Source of the DNA: Alisma plantago-aquatica
Lineage: Eukaryota; Streptophyta; Magnoliopsida; Alismatales; Alismataceae
NCBI GenBank assembly: GCA_963693085.1
Contig: OY856409.1
Coordinates: 1,534,875,072 to 1,534,939,071 of the forward strand
Length of the DNA: 64,000 bases
Direction of reading: 5' to 3'
The notes beneath the pieces were generated by a model. That model worked only from the letters and a program-made list of their open reading frames with translations. It made no database searches and was not told the origin of the DNA. The position numbers were made by a program, and so were the translations under genes. Below, piece after piece: positions 1 to 11,925 of the stretch (position 1 is its first letter; each line of letters opens with the position of its first letter).

Positions 1-275
1 TTCAGAGGCATCGGTTTTTGGAAAATACTTGGAGCACATATTTAAACGTGAGCCAGAGATCTAATGTTTGTTGATCGACAGGGTGTTTTAATTGATAGGC
101 AGTCATCGTCCTCCTCTACAAGGATCCAGCACATTGTGCTATAGCCTACTTTAGCAAATTGACCCTATAACTCTAGTTGGGGACCTTGGGGTAAAGGTAG
201 ATTTACTACAAGCTCCAGCCTCCCGCCGCCTCTGCATGCAGCTGAGAAATGGGGATGCATGAACGAATGAGCACC

Positions 276-357
276 ACCGGGCCAAGAAAGTTTAAATACG
301 TCGACAGAAGCAGGGGGACCGGGCCAAGAAAGTTTAAATACGTCGACAGAAGCAGGA
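276..357 (+). repeat. 42-bp tandem duplication
   Basis: Two almost identical copies of a 42-base unit starting ACCGGGCCAAGAAAG begin at 276 and 318. The period is a multiple of three, so a frame through it repeats 14 residues. Each copy holds a TTTAAATA stretch. A recent replication-slippage duplication is the simplest reading. I see no further copies nearby. Confidence 0.8.
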
Positions 358-509
358 GGCCCTGGTCATCTCGAGAATATAGCATTCTCGCCCAAACTGT
401 ACACCCGAAGTTGCTTCGCCTTTACCACTGGTAACTGTGTTCCCAGTGAAAAGCTAGCTCCCGATTTAAAAAGGGCTAAGCACAAGGTCAAGAAAACTTC
501 ATTGACTAA

Positions 510-1083
510 TCTGGACCCCACGTATCACTAGAACCAGAGGTCGACGTCAACCTCCCAGAGCCGCCGCCCAGCAGCTGTGGCATTGGCTGCAACCTTGACA
601 ACGTCAAGCTCCTGAAGCCGCTGCGAAGCTGCTGCAACCTTGACGAGTCAACCAACTGCAACCTCAACGTCATTGATCAGCAGCATTGCGGGACACTAGC
701 AACGTATGTGATGGAGTTCCCGTATTAATGTGGTCATCACCTACCTTCAGTTGTTGCCCTCTCATATTACTTTCTTTTGTTGTCGTGTTGCTCTGTGTTC
801 CGGTGGCAGATCGCAGGAGGTAGCTAATTATAAGTTCATGGAGCAGCAGCCATATTATGCACTAGGCTGTTGTTCGTGGATGTATCCACAACCAATCCGC
901 AACCTATGTCAAACGAATGGACAACCCACATCCAATTGCAATCTGGACAACCGATTAGAAGCGGGTGAATGGTGCGCCGTGCAATTGGTAATGGTTTATG
1001 GACGTACTGAATTAATTGCCATAGCCATACACTTTTCAAACATGACAACAGCAGATGAGCCATATGGCTTGGCTAGAGTTTGA
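510..1083 (+). CDS. possible 3' end of a host gene, two exons, Cys-rich product of unknown function
   Basis: An open stretch from 510 to 703 ends at a GTATGT donor. A second open stretch begins at 810 after a GGTGGCAG acceptor and ends at a stop at 1081-1083. The 106-bp gap has GT-AG ends, and the reading phase (two bases of a codon before the intron, one after) matches on both sides, which would be fortuitous if neither exon were real. The product is Cys-rich, and the short motif CNLD occurs three times (CNLDN, CCNLDE, CNLDN), twice in exon 1 and once in exon 2. No start codon is visible; an acceptor-like CACTAG just before 531 may mark the true start of the first exon. I recognise no family. 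Alternatively this is chance open frame in worn repeat DNA. No neighbouring gene helps. Confidence 0.25.
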
Positions 1084-2397
1084 AGTTTCTATTACTTTTG
1101 GCCGCTGCTGCTTTGTTTCTGCTCGGCTCATTCTCGATGTTGGTGATTAGATAAGTCGAATCGGGTCAGAATCAGAGGATATTATGATCGTCCGGTTAAA
1201 TTAGACTTAGGTATTGAAACTTATCACCCACGACAGCCACTAAATTTGTATCTATCTGTTTAGTTAGGGGGTCGTATGAGTAATCTATGGATGACCCAAC
1301 TAACTAAAAATAATATATCAATTTAAATTTATTAGATGCGTTACTATTAAAAAATACTCTATCATGTTGTTCAGTGAGTAAATCAATATTAGTTTGTGTT
1401 TGTATTAACAATGGACATGTTTGCCATATTATGTTAATATAAATAATGAGGTTTTACATTGTTACTTGTGTTGATGAACAAGTAGTGTGATGTTTGAATA
1501 TATCTTATATTCACCACAATATAGTTTTTCATTTTATTTTATTTTAACTAGGAGAACGTTTCTCAAAGGTGACGAATATTTGTTATGTTAGGAATGTCTT
1601 AATGTCAAATAAAATCTGTAACATTATTTTGAGATATTGTAACTAACAGTTGTATTTTCATTTTTTATCAAACCGTAACAACAATGTGTTGTCTTTTTCT
1701 TCCGTTTCATGTCAAAATCAATCAAAAGCTAATTTGAAGTATTTGATGGCAAACTCAATTAGTAGCTACTCTTTTTTTTGCTTTATTGACGTAAAAGAAA
1801 ACTAATAAATTGTTCCCCTTTTGTTTTTAACGTTGGAGTACCAACTAGTAACGTTTCTGTCATTGAAGACTAATTACATGAGCACCTATCCGTTGATCGC
1901 GACCCACAAAGTTATGTTTAGGTATGATATTATTCGACCTATTTAAAATTGTCTTTTTATCATGTACCCACAAGACTCACATCCCGATATGGCTCAACCT
2001 AAACCTCACTCACCCACCTATGTGACAGTCTATGGTTGACTCACAAGGCACACCTATTGCTTAAAAGGGGTTGATCAATTAATCCGTCCTCAACATCACC
2101 ATCCACCCTACTTGTTGTTCACCTCTACTGGTTATTGTAGGTTTTCGTTCCTTTATATACATCCTCCTTACCATAATAAAACTACTTTTGTTTTATAAAA
2201 CCATTAGAAATATGGAGCTCATCTCTACCTAGCTGGTGGAACTGATCATTTAGGAGACCAACCTTTACTAGGTCACCACACTTCACGAGAACAACTTGTA
2301 GAGAGGGCTTTTCTTGTCTAGCTCTACAGTCCAGGACAGTTTCACGTCCACCCTCATATCTCTCCAATTAGGCCAGATAAAAATTTGCAGTTGATTA
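1084..2397. other. AT-rich stretch, nothing recognised
   Basis: Mostly AT-rich sequence with homopolymer runs. Neither strand shows a retroelement domain, RNA gene or long credible ORF. It may be 3' flank of the candidate gene at 510-1083 followed by old repeat DNA. Confidence 0.6.
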
Positions 2398-2721
2398 TTG
2401 ATGTAGCCTATTTTTGGGCTCCATCCTATGCCATGTTGTACTTAAATCACATCTAAACATGTAGATTACAAGCTTTTTGCCCCTAATATGTTTATCACTG
2501 CCAAATGGACTTATAGATGTTCTTTGCATTATTTTCAGGTACTTGGACCATGGATTAGATGGAAGACACAGAAAGAAGGAATTCTAGGACTTCTCCACTC
2601 ATGGAGGGGTCCAAGGAAGGCCCCAAAATCTCCCTCAACCTACCTCCAATGACCAAGGGTCGTCATCAAGCAAAGACTCCCACAAATGATGAAGTTTGAA
2701 AGACAATCAACTGAAGAAGAC

Positions 2722-3200
2722 CACAACACGACTGTGGGAATACCCCCACAGTCGTGCATTTGTTGTGAAGAACCAACAGGGACAACAATGATTTTGCATC
2801 CCAAGGGCCACGTCCGTGGTCATCCAACACGGTCGTGGCAAAGAGAACTGAAGACGGTCGTGTCTACCCGCAATGGTCGTGTATTTATTGCAAAGTTTCA
2901 ACGGGAAGTCACCCCCAAATCGCCACGACCGTGGCCCTCTACCACGACTTGGCCGCTGAAGAATAAAACGCCCGTGTTGTTGCGCCACGGCCACACCTCG
3001 CTCCTCCAACTCGACCGTGTTAACCAGCACGGCCGTGGTGCCTCTCACCCACCACGACCGTGGCACTCTGCCACGACCGTGGCCACCACCATACTTAGCA
3101 CATCACCACCAGTTCCATGCCACTACCGTATTCCACCCCATGACCGTCCTATACTACCCTCACCACGGTCGTGGCACATCAACATGGTTGTGGTGACCTA
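2722..3200 (+). repeat. word array A: degenerate CCACGACCGTGG palindromes
   Basis: About fifteen imperfect copies of CCACGACCGTGG or its reverse form CCACGGTCGTGG lie in 480 bp, for example at 2923, 3027, 3052 and 3071. Neighbouring copies are often 18-25 bp apart. The first pair (2727-2738 and 2745-2756) forms a perfect 12-bp inverted repeat with a 6-base loop. Long open frames run through the array on both strands, but they only reflect the scarcity of stop codons in GC-rich repeats. The array ends about 65 bp before the TATA box at 3271. Confidence 0.8.
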
Positions 3201-3262
3201 CCAACCCTACCCTACTTTTACACTGTACTTCCTAAACTACCCCTACTTACCCTAGTGCCTCC

Positions 3263-3290
3263 CCACCACCTATATATACATAGGTGGTGG
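3263..3290 (+). promoter_or_regulatory. TATA box inside an 11-bp inverted repeat
   Basis: CCACCACCTAT at 3263-3273 is the exact reverse complement of ATAGGTGGTGG at 3280-3290, with ATATAC between. The TATATATA core lies at the apex. Position after the word array and before the GC-rich, C/T-rich leader suggests the LTR core promoter. Promoter function is inferred. Confidence 0.5.
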
Positions 3291-4700
3291 CTGGGGCACG
3301 AAGGCTAGCCTCTCCCACAGCTGCTCCAAGCCTCCACTCTCCTTCCTTGAGCTCCTAGTGCAATCCCTTTGCATTTTAGCTCATCAGCCGCCATTTCCAC
3401 CCTCATTCCACCTTGGAAACCTAATTTTCTAGGTTTTCACCCATAACCCCCCATATTTTCATGCTCTCCTACACCCTTGGAGGAGGGAGGTCGTCCAAAA
3501 CAGCTTAGAGGTGAAGAAGAAGGATACTACACCAAGATCCATGGTGTTTCTACCTCTTCTTTCCCTTTCTTTTACTCTTTCTTTGACTATGTATAGATAA
3601 GCCCCTTGTGGTGGGCCTTTTGGGGTTAAAATGTGACTTTGATACTATGTTGGGGGAAAGTTGCTTGTAATGAACTCTATTTTTATCTATGATGATTGCC
3701 TCTTGCTTCTATCTCATTTCCTATTTTATTGCATGTGGTTTGTGCTCTTTACATGAATTGCTTGCTTTGAGATGTTTGATGACACTTAGATTCTAGGAGG
3801 ATTTCGAGTATATGTGGCAATCTTAGGAATGGCTCCTAGGTCCAATTAGTGGATCCCTAGCTAGCCCCCTTTGTTCCTACATATGCATCCCTCCTCCTAC
3901 AAATGACTGTGAGATTTAAGTAGCTAGTGTAAGCGAGAGTGATGTAACTTCTTAGGGCCTTCTAAAGGCTAGAGTGGCTAGTGGCATGAGGTCAGATACC
4001 CTCATCTCTACTCCCATCTCTACCCTCAACCCTCAATTTCTCACTATCATTTACCCTAGAAACCTATATTTGGTTAATCCTATTAGAATTACACCTAATC
4101 CTAGTCTTCTACTAGTAGTATACGGTATATTCTAATGGCATTGGCCGTATTGTTTGGTTTGGTAATCTAGATGTGGAATGAGAACCATGTTTGTCTAATG
4201 ATATCCCCCAACTAATATCAAAGTTACATCCCCCAAACGACCCACCTACCCTAATCAACTTGTTGAACCCCAAACTACTTTGCTCGCTTGTTAATGCTAG
4301 TCTAGTTTAATTGCTTTAGCTTAACTTAGTCACTTGCTTAGTTTTGTTCTCTAGTGTTAATTTAGGCCCATGCTCTTGTTGGTGGTTAACTTAGCTTCTT
4401 AATTGCTTCTTGCTTGTTTAGCCTAGGTGTATCTTGTTCTTGTCCTTGCTTAGCTTGTTTGTTAACCTAGTTTACTAATTTTCTTGTTCAAGATAACTTA
4501 GGTTTAATTCCGCCTTTCTTGCTTGTTCATCTAGAGTAATCAACAAACAAACCTTTTAAAACCCTCAAACCCTAATATCCGTACTAGGAACATAGCCCAC
4601 ACTACCTAACTCTAGTTCCCCCTCTATCCCTGTGGATCGACCCCTTATCTTGCCAATCACCTATACTACAACAGTACCCCGTACGCTTGCGGGCAACTCA

Positions 4701-5082
4701 TTTAGTCTTTGTGATCGACTTGGTTAGAGACAATATAAATATCAAAAGCATAATCCCAGCCCGTGCGTTCCGACCTCTTGGAGTGCATCTAGCCACCCTA
4801 GTTGGCTAGTGTGTACGCCTCTAGCGAACTCGCACCAAGCTTTCTGCATCTTTAAGCGGAACTCTTTTCTTGTCTGTAGAGTCTCTATTGTCTGGCTAGT
4901 CTAATCAAGTTATCGAAGTGTATGCCACATGTTCTCCTCAAGTCATCCAAAAGCTAGAAGTTAGAGTTCACTATTCTTCTATAGAGCTTTATTCTTGGTC
5001 AATATGTCTCTTTATGGCCGTTAATGATTGGAATGTAGCAGTTCATCACCTTTGGGCCAACAACTACTCTGCCAGTTAACTA
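4701..5082. other. unassigned stretch between LTR A and a copia LTR
   Basis: No domain, primer site or clear repeat is visible. It could be the first internal bases of the element of LTR A, or flanking DNA into which the minus-strand copia element inserted. Confidence 0.5.
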
Positions 5083-5385
5083 TGTTGGACTGACCTTTGT
5101 TTCAATCAAAGTCAACTGACACAAACACACGATTTCACAACTCCCAGAGAGGGCAATGTGAGAGAACAAAAATGAGTGAGATACTAACTTTCTTATCCCA
5201 TCGATAGCTCTCTTCTATCTATATTGCATGAGGTTACAAAAATGCTAATAATAGATTTCACTTCAATCATTACATGCCTCTAATTTCTATAGCCATGATT
5301 AAATGAACTACTGACCACCCATTTATGTCTATAATTGACAGAGAATAAAATTAAGTAAACAAAACATGATTGCCAATAATATTCA
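5083..5385 (-). repeat. 3' LTR of minus-strand copia element
   Basis: On the minus strand the segment begins TGAATATTATTGG and ends CCAACA, giving TG...CA ends and a length near 303 bp, which suits a small-LTR copia element. It lies directly downstream, in minus orientation, of the RNase H remnant. The partner LTR is not visible, so the boundary rests on the terminal bases and position alone. Confidence 0.5.
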
Positions 5386-5429
5386 TCGTCCTAATCATGT
5401 TGCTACTTGACGGCTTGAGTTTCAATTCT

Positions 5430-5744
5430 TTACTGCATCTCTATGAACTTGAGCCTTCGTAGTGGTTTTGTGGAAATGTCTACCAACTGATCTCTAGTAA
5501 CAACGTATGAAATGATACCTTGTATCAATATACTTGCTTATGTCGTGATGAATTAGATTCTTCAAAGTACAATTGTTGATTTATTGTCCACCTTGAGTAC
5601 CACTTTGACATTGTCTTGCATCTTTAATTCATCAAGTAGATGTCTAATCCAAATGCCTTGACAAGCTGCGGTAGTAGCTGTGACGTACTCTACTTCACAT
5701 GATGCCCATGCCACTATCTTCTGTTTTTGTGATGCCAAAGTCAC
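5430..5744 (-). pseudogene. copia RNase H remnant
   Basis: Minus-strand translation from 5744 gives the terminal copia RNase H block: SQKQKIVAWASCEVEY, the ACQGIW motif and KVDNKS. After a stop the same reading continues with HHDISKYIDTRYHFIR and, in a shifted frame, a STKPL-like end. In intact relatives this domain removes the RNA strand during reverse transcription. The conserved acidic residue of CEVEY and the D of KVDN are present, but at least two stops and a frameshift break it. It is the last coding part before the 3' LTR at 5385. Confidence 0.8.
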
Positions 5745-6990
5745 TTGGTTTTATCTAAGAAAGAATACAACACTTGTTATGCTCTTTTGATCATCTACAT
5801 CTCAAGCCATATCACTATCACTATAGCCCATAAGGCTTGGCTCTCCCTTGTTCTTCTTCACATAACATCTAAAATCCATTATACCACAAACATACCTTAG
5901 AATATGCTTCATAATATCCATCTACTCATTTGGTGTCTCCATGTTGCGTCTCACAATCCCAAACGCATAGGCTATGTTGGGTCTAGCATTTACCAGGTAG
6001 CCGAGGATCCCTAATATGCTACGTAGTAGGTTTTATCAACTTGGGGACTTGAACATGTCTTGCTTTGTTTCAATCTTGCCTCCATTGGTGTTTGTGTCAG
6101 GTTGCAATATGTCATACCACACTTCTCATGGATCTTGGTTGAATAAGATGATTGGGACAACAAGATCTCTTTCGTATTCTATTGGACCTCTATTCCCATA
6201 TAGTAACTCAATAAGCTGAGGTCACTCATGTTGAATATCTCCTTCATCTGCAACTTGAACCTTGTAATTTCAATGGTGCTTGTCCCTGTGATGACTAAGT
6301 CATCCACATATACACTAACTAGAAGACTTGTGCTGCCATGATTTATCTTATACACAACATGCTCCACTGGGAACCTTTCAAAACCAAGTGAGATTAGACT
6401 CTTGTCAAATTTTGTATTTTAGGCTCTTGGTGCTTGTCGCAGACCATATACACATTCTTGATCCTTAATTACATTATCTTCATTTCCCTCCTTTGCATAG
6501 CTGGGCAGTTATGCCACATACACCTCCTCCTTTAAGTCTCCATTGAGGACGGAAGATGTTACATCCATGTGGCAGACTTTCCACCCTTCTTGTTCAACTA
6601 AAGCAAGGAGAAGTCACACCATCTCAAGTCATGCAACTGGTGCGAGAACCTCATCAAAATCCATACATTGTTTCTACACATTGCCTTTTGCAACAAGGCG
6701 TGCTTTGTGCTTGACAACATTGCCTTGTGGATCCTTCCTCACATTAAATACCCATTTTAAACCAATGGGTTTGTGACCGAATAGGAGATTGGTGAGCTCC
6801 CAAGTACCATTTCTTTGAATGGCCTCTATCTCCTCTTGCATAGCATGTCTCCAACATACATGTATTTTAGCTTCTTGGAAGTTTACTGGCTCTTCTATGG
6901 CATACATGCATATCACTGAGTATTCAAGCTCATCCTACACTATAGATACACATCTAATAGAGAGAAAAATTCCTTGGAGGTGTAGATGCA
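5745..6990 (-). pseudogene. copia reverse transcriptase remnant
   Basis: Read on the minus strand from about 6916: a block with WRHAMQEEIEAIQRNGTWEL and KWVFNVRKDPQG (start of copia RT), then the catalytic box SVYVDDLVITG near 6304, then SYYMGIEV, then a worn stretch with NARPNIAYAFGIV near 5980. These are the family blocks in the normal order. Several stops and frame changes separate them, and part of the finger/palm region between 6670 and 6370 is poorly preserved. The YVDD metal-binding box itself is intact. Confidence 0.85.
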
Positions 6991-7740
6991 CGGCCATATG
7001 CAACTTATAGTGCACTCGACCCAACCATGGCTAATAACAAGCATGTTGATGTTCCTTAATTGTTTTGGCCTGGTGAGTTGTGCACCACACTGGTAGTACA
7101 AGATACACTTGGTGAACTGTCTACCTCCTCCTCAATCTTTGGATTAACATGGGGTGGATAAAACATAATAAACACCTCACTGGGATCATCCACAATTTTA
7201 AAAGACTTGGATTCCCAATACCATTGTCTAGCTTCTTTGAACACTACATTTCTTAGCATGTACAATTTCTTTGTCACTAGATTGTACATGCAACATGCCT
7301 TAGATCCAGGCTCATAGCTGATGAGGACCATGGGAAAACTGTGATCAACAGACTTCTTGAGGTGTGGCGCTACAACCTTGACATGCACCACATGACCAAA
7401 AGTTCAAAGGTATTGTACTTTTGGCTTCTTCCCATATAAAGTTTAATATGGTGTCTTGGTCGTGACACTTCTAGCTGGGGCATGATTCAAGAGATAGACC
7501 GTCTCACAATGGCCTCTCATCAGGAACTACCTGGCATCATCTTTCTTTTTAACATGTTCCTTGTCATGGAAACCACTGTGTTGTTTCACCTCTCCACTAC
7601 TCCATTTTATTGTGGTGAATACGATGCAATGAGAAAACACTTGATGCCCAACTTCTCACAGTATTGATTGAATTCATGAGAGGTGAACTAATGAGAGGTT
7701 TTTGTCTTTATGAGGTGAAATTGAGTCATAAGCCTTAGAT
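6991..7740 (-). pseudogene. copia integrase C-terminal half
   Basis: On the minus strand near 7730 there is FTSHEFNQYCEKLGI, the block just after the second catalytic Asp of copia integrase. It is followed by an NGVVER-like stretch carrying the catalytic Glu, and by the C-terminal block ISYEPGSKACCMYN and VVFKEARQW within 7056-7391. The zinc finger, first Asp and all of gag should lie above 7740 but are missing. The sequence there changes to a CA/TA microsatellite, so the element is 5'-truncated. Confidence 0.8.
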
Positions 7741-7750
7741 TGTACCGAGG

Positions 7751-7759
7751 CATACACAT

Positions 7760-7791
<32 letters not shown>

Positions 7792-7805
7792 GTATATATG
7801 TATAA
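7751..7805. repeat. (CA)n-(TA)n microsatellite
   Basis: A run of CA dinucleotides passes into TA and then TATATG repeats over about 55 bp. It lies exactly where the minus-strand copia element loses homology, so the break may have happened at or been sealed by this repeat. Confidence 0.9.
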
Positions 7806-9167
7806 CTTAAATTACTTACATGGATAATTTAGCTACGTATACATATTATAAAAACTACTACGACTATAATGTTTTGGACCTAGTCTTCTGATCTAGGCCC
7901 ATAGACCAATCCAAAAGTATTTTCAAGCATAATACTAACTGCATCACTAACTCATGATTAACACCTCCCCTCATTTCAGCTCTACATCTCTCGATGAGTG
8001 ACCCTTGCTCTGACTACAATAGTTGCTCCTACCCTCATAAGTAGGAGAAGCAACAACTGACACCGCAAGATGGATCAACATCTAGAGCCACATTAAGAAA
8101 CAATTGGATCCATCAGGAGGAGTAGTTGTTTCCACCACTACAACATCGAGCAGGAGGTACATTGGCCACTACCTCCACACCTCAGACCTAATAAACTGCT
8201 ACAAAAAAACTCTAGCCAAACAAGCATGTCTTCACTAACACTCCTCCCTCTACGTACTTGTAGGTCTCATCCTATCTCTCCACTTTCCCATTCCTCTTCC
8301 TAATCTCCCCTATTTCTCTACCAAAAGAGGCTTATGCCTTGATTCCTCATACCTCTTAGGTACACTTCACACATTTAGGCATCTACCTTGGGAAACTAGG
8401 TTAAGGCGCTACTGTGGACCACCTCTCCTCAAGGCATACATCTTTTTCTCCTCGAGGCGCACATTTGTTTTTCCATGATTTGTGTTATGGTATATCTCTT
8501 ATATTTACTTTGAAGAAATTATTTTTGTATCCATCAGGAATTTCAGTTAGTCATGTTCACATCTCATTTCAAATGAGATTAGAGCTCAATCAAATTTACA
8601 AACCAACTTAATTTTGTCTAGATATAAAGCCATACTGGTTCATGATCCACTTTAAAACCACCTAATGGATAGTTTGCCTCTTCTAGTTCAAAAGATTGTG
8701 TGACTTGGGATCTAGATATTTCCTAAAGTAGTGTCTTGAAATAATATCACAGAATTAAATATATTTTCAATAATTAAACCTTGCACATTACACAAATGAC
8801 ACCATCTTTTAAAACAAAAGTCACTTGAATTTTACTAACAAACAACAGAAAAGGAATGCATGTTCAATTTCAAAGGAACTTGAACATCATTGCACTTAAT
8901 TTTAATTGTCAGTATGTTCAAGTGGATGTTCATCTTGATATCCTTCATTGTAGATCAGGTGAGAAACCCTATGGGGAATTATGTTAGTGGATGTCTTTAA
9001 CTTGTAGTGATATGATGCAAAGGTAACACTCAGTGTAGCAATTGCAATATAAAGTAATGACTTGAACTACTTTCTTGGAAGCTTAAAAGGGGTCTTCACA
9101 TCTCCATGACCTAGATCATTGGGATTTGTTTCATAAGATAACTAGCTTATTATTAACTGAGATTTAA
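7806..9167. other. unassigned, no feature recognised
   Basis: I found no domain, primer site, paired repeat or credible ORF on either strand. The composition resembles worn repeat DNA. Confidence 0.5.
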
Positions 9168-11922
9168 TGTGAGAACCCATTACACAAAATGAGATTACTC
9201 AAAACATAAAACACAAACAATCACCAATTAACAACATACCCAAAAATATAGGTAAACTAAAATTGACTTCAACATCAGCACCCGCTCAAAAACATTTTCA
9301 TAAGATCCCAACATCGTTCTTATATCCATACTATGCCAAGAATTTGATACAAATTGTTCTATCACCTTAGCCACAACATAAATACACAGGAGAACAATAT
9401 TTGTATATGCCACACAAGCAAGCATTAACATACTATTATTTTTTTATTCGTTTGAAACACCATATACAAACTTTTAATGCCCAGACATGAGAGTATAGGG
9501 ATGACTCTAGGACACACTAGATATCCAATCAACTTTCTCAAAGATTCATTACCATATTTCCTCTTCACTTTCATAGTTCTATTGTCATCATTGTCGATTA
9601 CCTAGAAAGATGTGGCGAACCAAAAGGGTGAGACCCATGTCCCAACAAGAGATATAACCTCCAACAATGTTTATTGATTACAATATTTTAAATAGTAGAT
9701 AATAAGAAGTTGGAGTATTTAATAATCAATTGAACAGATTGAACAGTTCAAGTATGCTAAATAGATTAAGCAATTAATCTTAGCAACAAGTATGATCATC
9801 AATGCATATATATAACAAATAAATCAATTTCTTTGCATAAATATCTACTCAAATATCATCAAATTGCATCTAATAACAATCATTATCATTAATCGGACTA
9901 TCATCATATTCCTTGCTAACAACACAAGAAATATAGTAGCATAAGCATCCCTGACCATGAATATGTCTAGTAACATAACATGGCTATCAATATTGGCATC
10001 TCAAATAAAGGGAACAAATCTATATCATAAGTAGAACTAACATAATAACACAATGAACTACATAGGCATTATTAGTAGTTTAAGAATTTCTAATTACATA
10101 GACATCACTAGAAATAGTAAACATAGCTAGTAGCAGCATCTTAACCATGAGTGTCAGTATATTTGACAACATAAGCATGCTTACAACATGAGCATAACTA
10201 CAACATAAGTATATCTATTATCTCTTATTGTACTATACATGATCTCAGTGAAAAGAAAGAAAACAAGGGTTATAATCCAATATGAAGCATTGTGTATAAC
10301 CCTAAATAGATATGCCACACGACTGTCTTACATCTTTTATAATGCCCTGGGGAATCGTACCATCCAAAGTCCAACTGACCCCTACAGAGGGCTATTCAGC
10401 ACTGTACAAGATCTAGGAGTGCCGATATCCTAAAATATCTTCCCCTCAGTCAATACGAGTAAAAAGGCACTAACATATCAGTCAAAGCTGCCACCAAAGC
10501 AACATATAGTCAAGCTGTGAACCACTAGTCTGCCCTTAGTATAGGTCAGGACACTAGAAACCAGGGTATACGAAACCCTCTAATCCGAGGCACAACCACA
10601 GTTGTACTCAATCACATCAAATGTATGAGGCATGACCATAGTCATCCTCCACAACCTGCATTGTGGATTACAATGATATATCCTCCACTTGCCACCCCCA
10701 CGTACTCAACAGTATGTGCTCTGAGTTTCCCTTAGGAATACTCATTTCACCATCTAGTAAGTTCTGACACTGAAGATGGATCTACGACATAGGACACTAC
10801 ATGATTAGGCTGCATCAAACAAGTGGACATACAAACCCTAATTCACTCATAGCAAGCATATAAATATCACAACTTTTAAAAGATGTAAAATATGGGGAAC
10901 ATAATTTCTCATCTCATCATCTCATGGTACTATTCACCTGCCATTCATGAGACCACACTAGTCAGCATACTATCACAAGATATAAATCCTTTTCACAATA
11001 TCACATGGTATCAACCCTTATCAACACAAGAGGATTACACCTCATTCAGGGCTCAACCATGCCCAAAGGTCATTGAGACCATCATACTATCACATGATAT
11101 AAATCATTTTCACAATATCACAGGGTACCAACCCTTATCAACACAAGAGGATTACACCTCATTCAGGGCTCAACCATGCCCAAAGGTCATTAATACCATC
11201 ATACTATTTCTTGTAAGATCATCATTATCTTTGCATGCCTTATAACAAGTCTCAACAACATCACTTACATATAATACACCAGATCAACACAATATTACAT
11301 TAATGATCTAGGAGATATTCATAAACAATCATAACTGGGTTATATTAACATTTATAAAATTCCTTTGTTACATCAACATGCAAGGAATCTAGATATGATT
11401 GACCCTCATCATATTCATAATGTACATGTTTAGCATATGAAAGGATCAACAATGTGTTTATGATAACCACCAATTACACATTAAGATTATTGTCATATTA
11501 AGGAGGTTATTTCACCACCATGCCATCATATAATAAGGTTTAACATGAATACTCATCTTTATCTATTTGCATTAGAGTAAGTTTTACAAGATTAATTATA
11601 TTAATGTTACTAATCAACATTCATACCCAAACTCTAACTCACAACATCCCCATTAGATCATGGATGCATAAGGTGAAGCATTACCATCACATTCCATACT
11701 ATTCTCAAGTATGAATCCACACATAAATCAAGGTGTAACCATCAGGTTATAGAATACTAAGGTTTCAACAACAATAAGAGAGTACTCCATAATTGTATTA
11801 ATCATTCATGGACTATTCATACCCAATTGCCATCATTTAGTTATATTAAAGCTAGGTATAACAAGCTATAGCTCATTAGGGATACCCATTAATTCACTAT
11901 GGCGATTATAAATCATAATCAT
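9168..11922 (-). mobile_element. minus-strand Tekay-type LTR, copy 1 (truncated)
   Basis: The segment matches 28218-30896 along its whole length, both starting TGTGAGAAC on the plus strand. Its reverse complement resembles the 3' part of the Tekay-2 LTR. For example, the complement of about 9600-9660 aligns with 58006-58070 (GTTATATCTCTnnnTGGGAC), and the complement of about 10690-10760 aligns with 57255-57320 (GATGGTGAAAT...GAGTAnGTGGGG). It is therefore an LTR of a related chromovirus lying on the minus strand. On its low-coordinate side there is no primer site, so it is a solo or outer LTR. At 11922 it is interrupted by LTR B. Confidence 0.7.
10971..11204. repeat. 117-bp tandem duplication within the minus LTR
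   Basis: Two copies begin at 10971 and 11088, each running from TATCAC through the block ending CCCAAAGGTCATT. The same duplication with the same 117-bp period is present in the second LTR copy (29946 and 30063), so it arose before the two LTRs separated. Confidence 0.9.
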
Positions 11923-11925
11923 TAA

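Larger units (their letters stand above)
2398..4700 (+). mobile_element. Athila-like LTR A (solo or truncated)
   Basis: It starts TGATGTAGCC, similar to the start of LTR B at 11926 (TGTAGGG). It shares an order of landmarks with the Athila LTR at 31611: AT-rich lead, TTTCAGGTAC (about 2536), palindromic word array (2722-3200), promoter, a segment with AAGCCCCTTGTGGTGG, then a 3' end with TCCCTGTGGATCGACC and GTACGCTTGCGGGCAA. The last two are typical of the 3' part of plant Ty3/gypsy LTRs of this lineage. No tRNA-Asp-type primer site or gag follows, so this is probably a solo LTR or a truncated element. The boundaries are approximate and I found no target-site duplication. Confidence 0.5.

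Noticed and set aside
2686..3255. Open frames of 189 codons (plus) and 119 codons (minus) across the word array
   Set aside because: They run through repeated GC-rich words on both strands at once, have no domain, and are open only because stops are rare there.
10892..11245. 117-codon frame with internal repeat
   Set aside because: It is the shadow of the 117-bp tandem duplication in a non-coding LTR; the matching frame is broken in the second copy.
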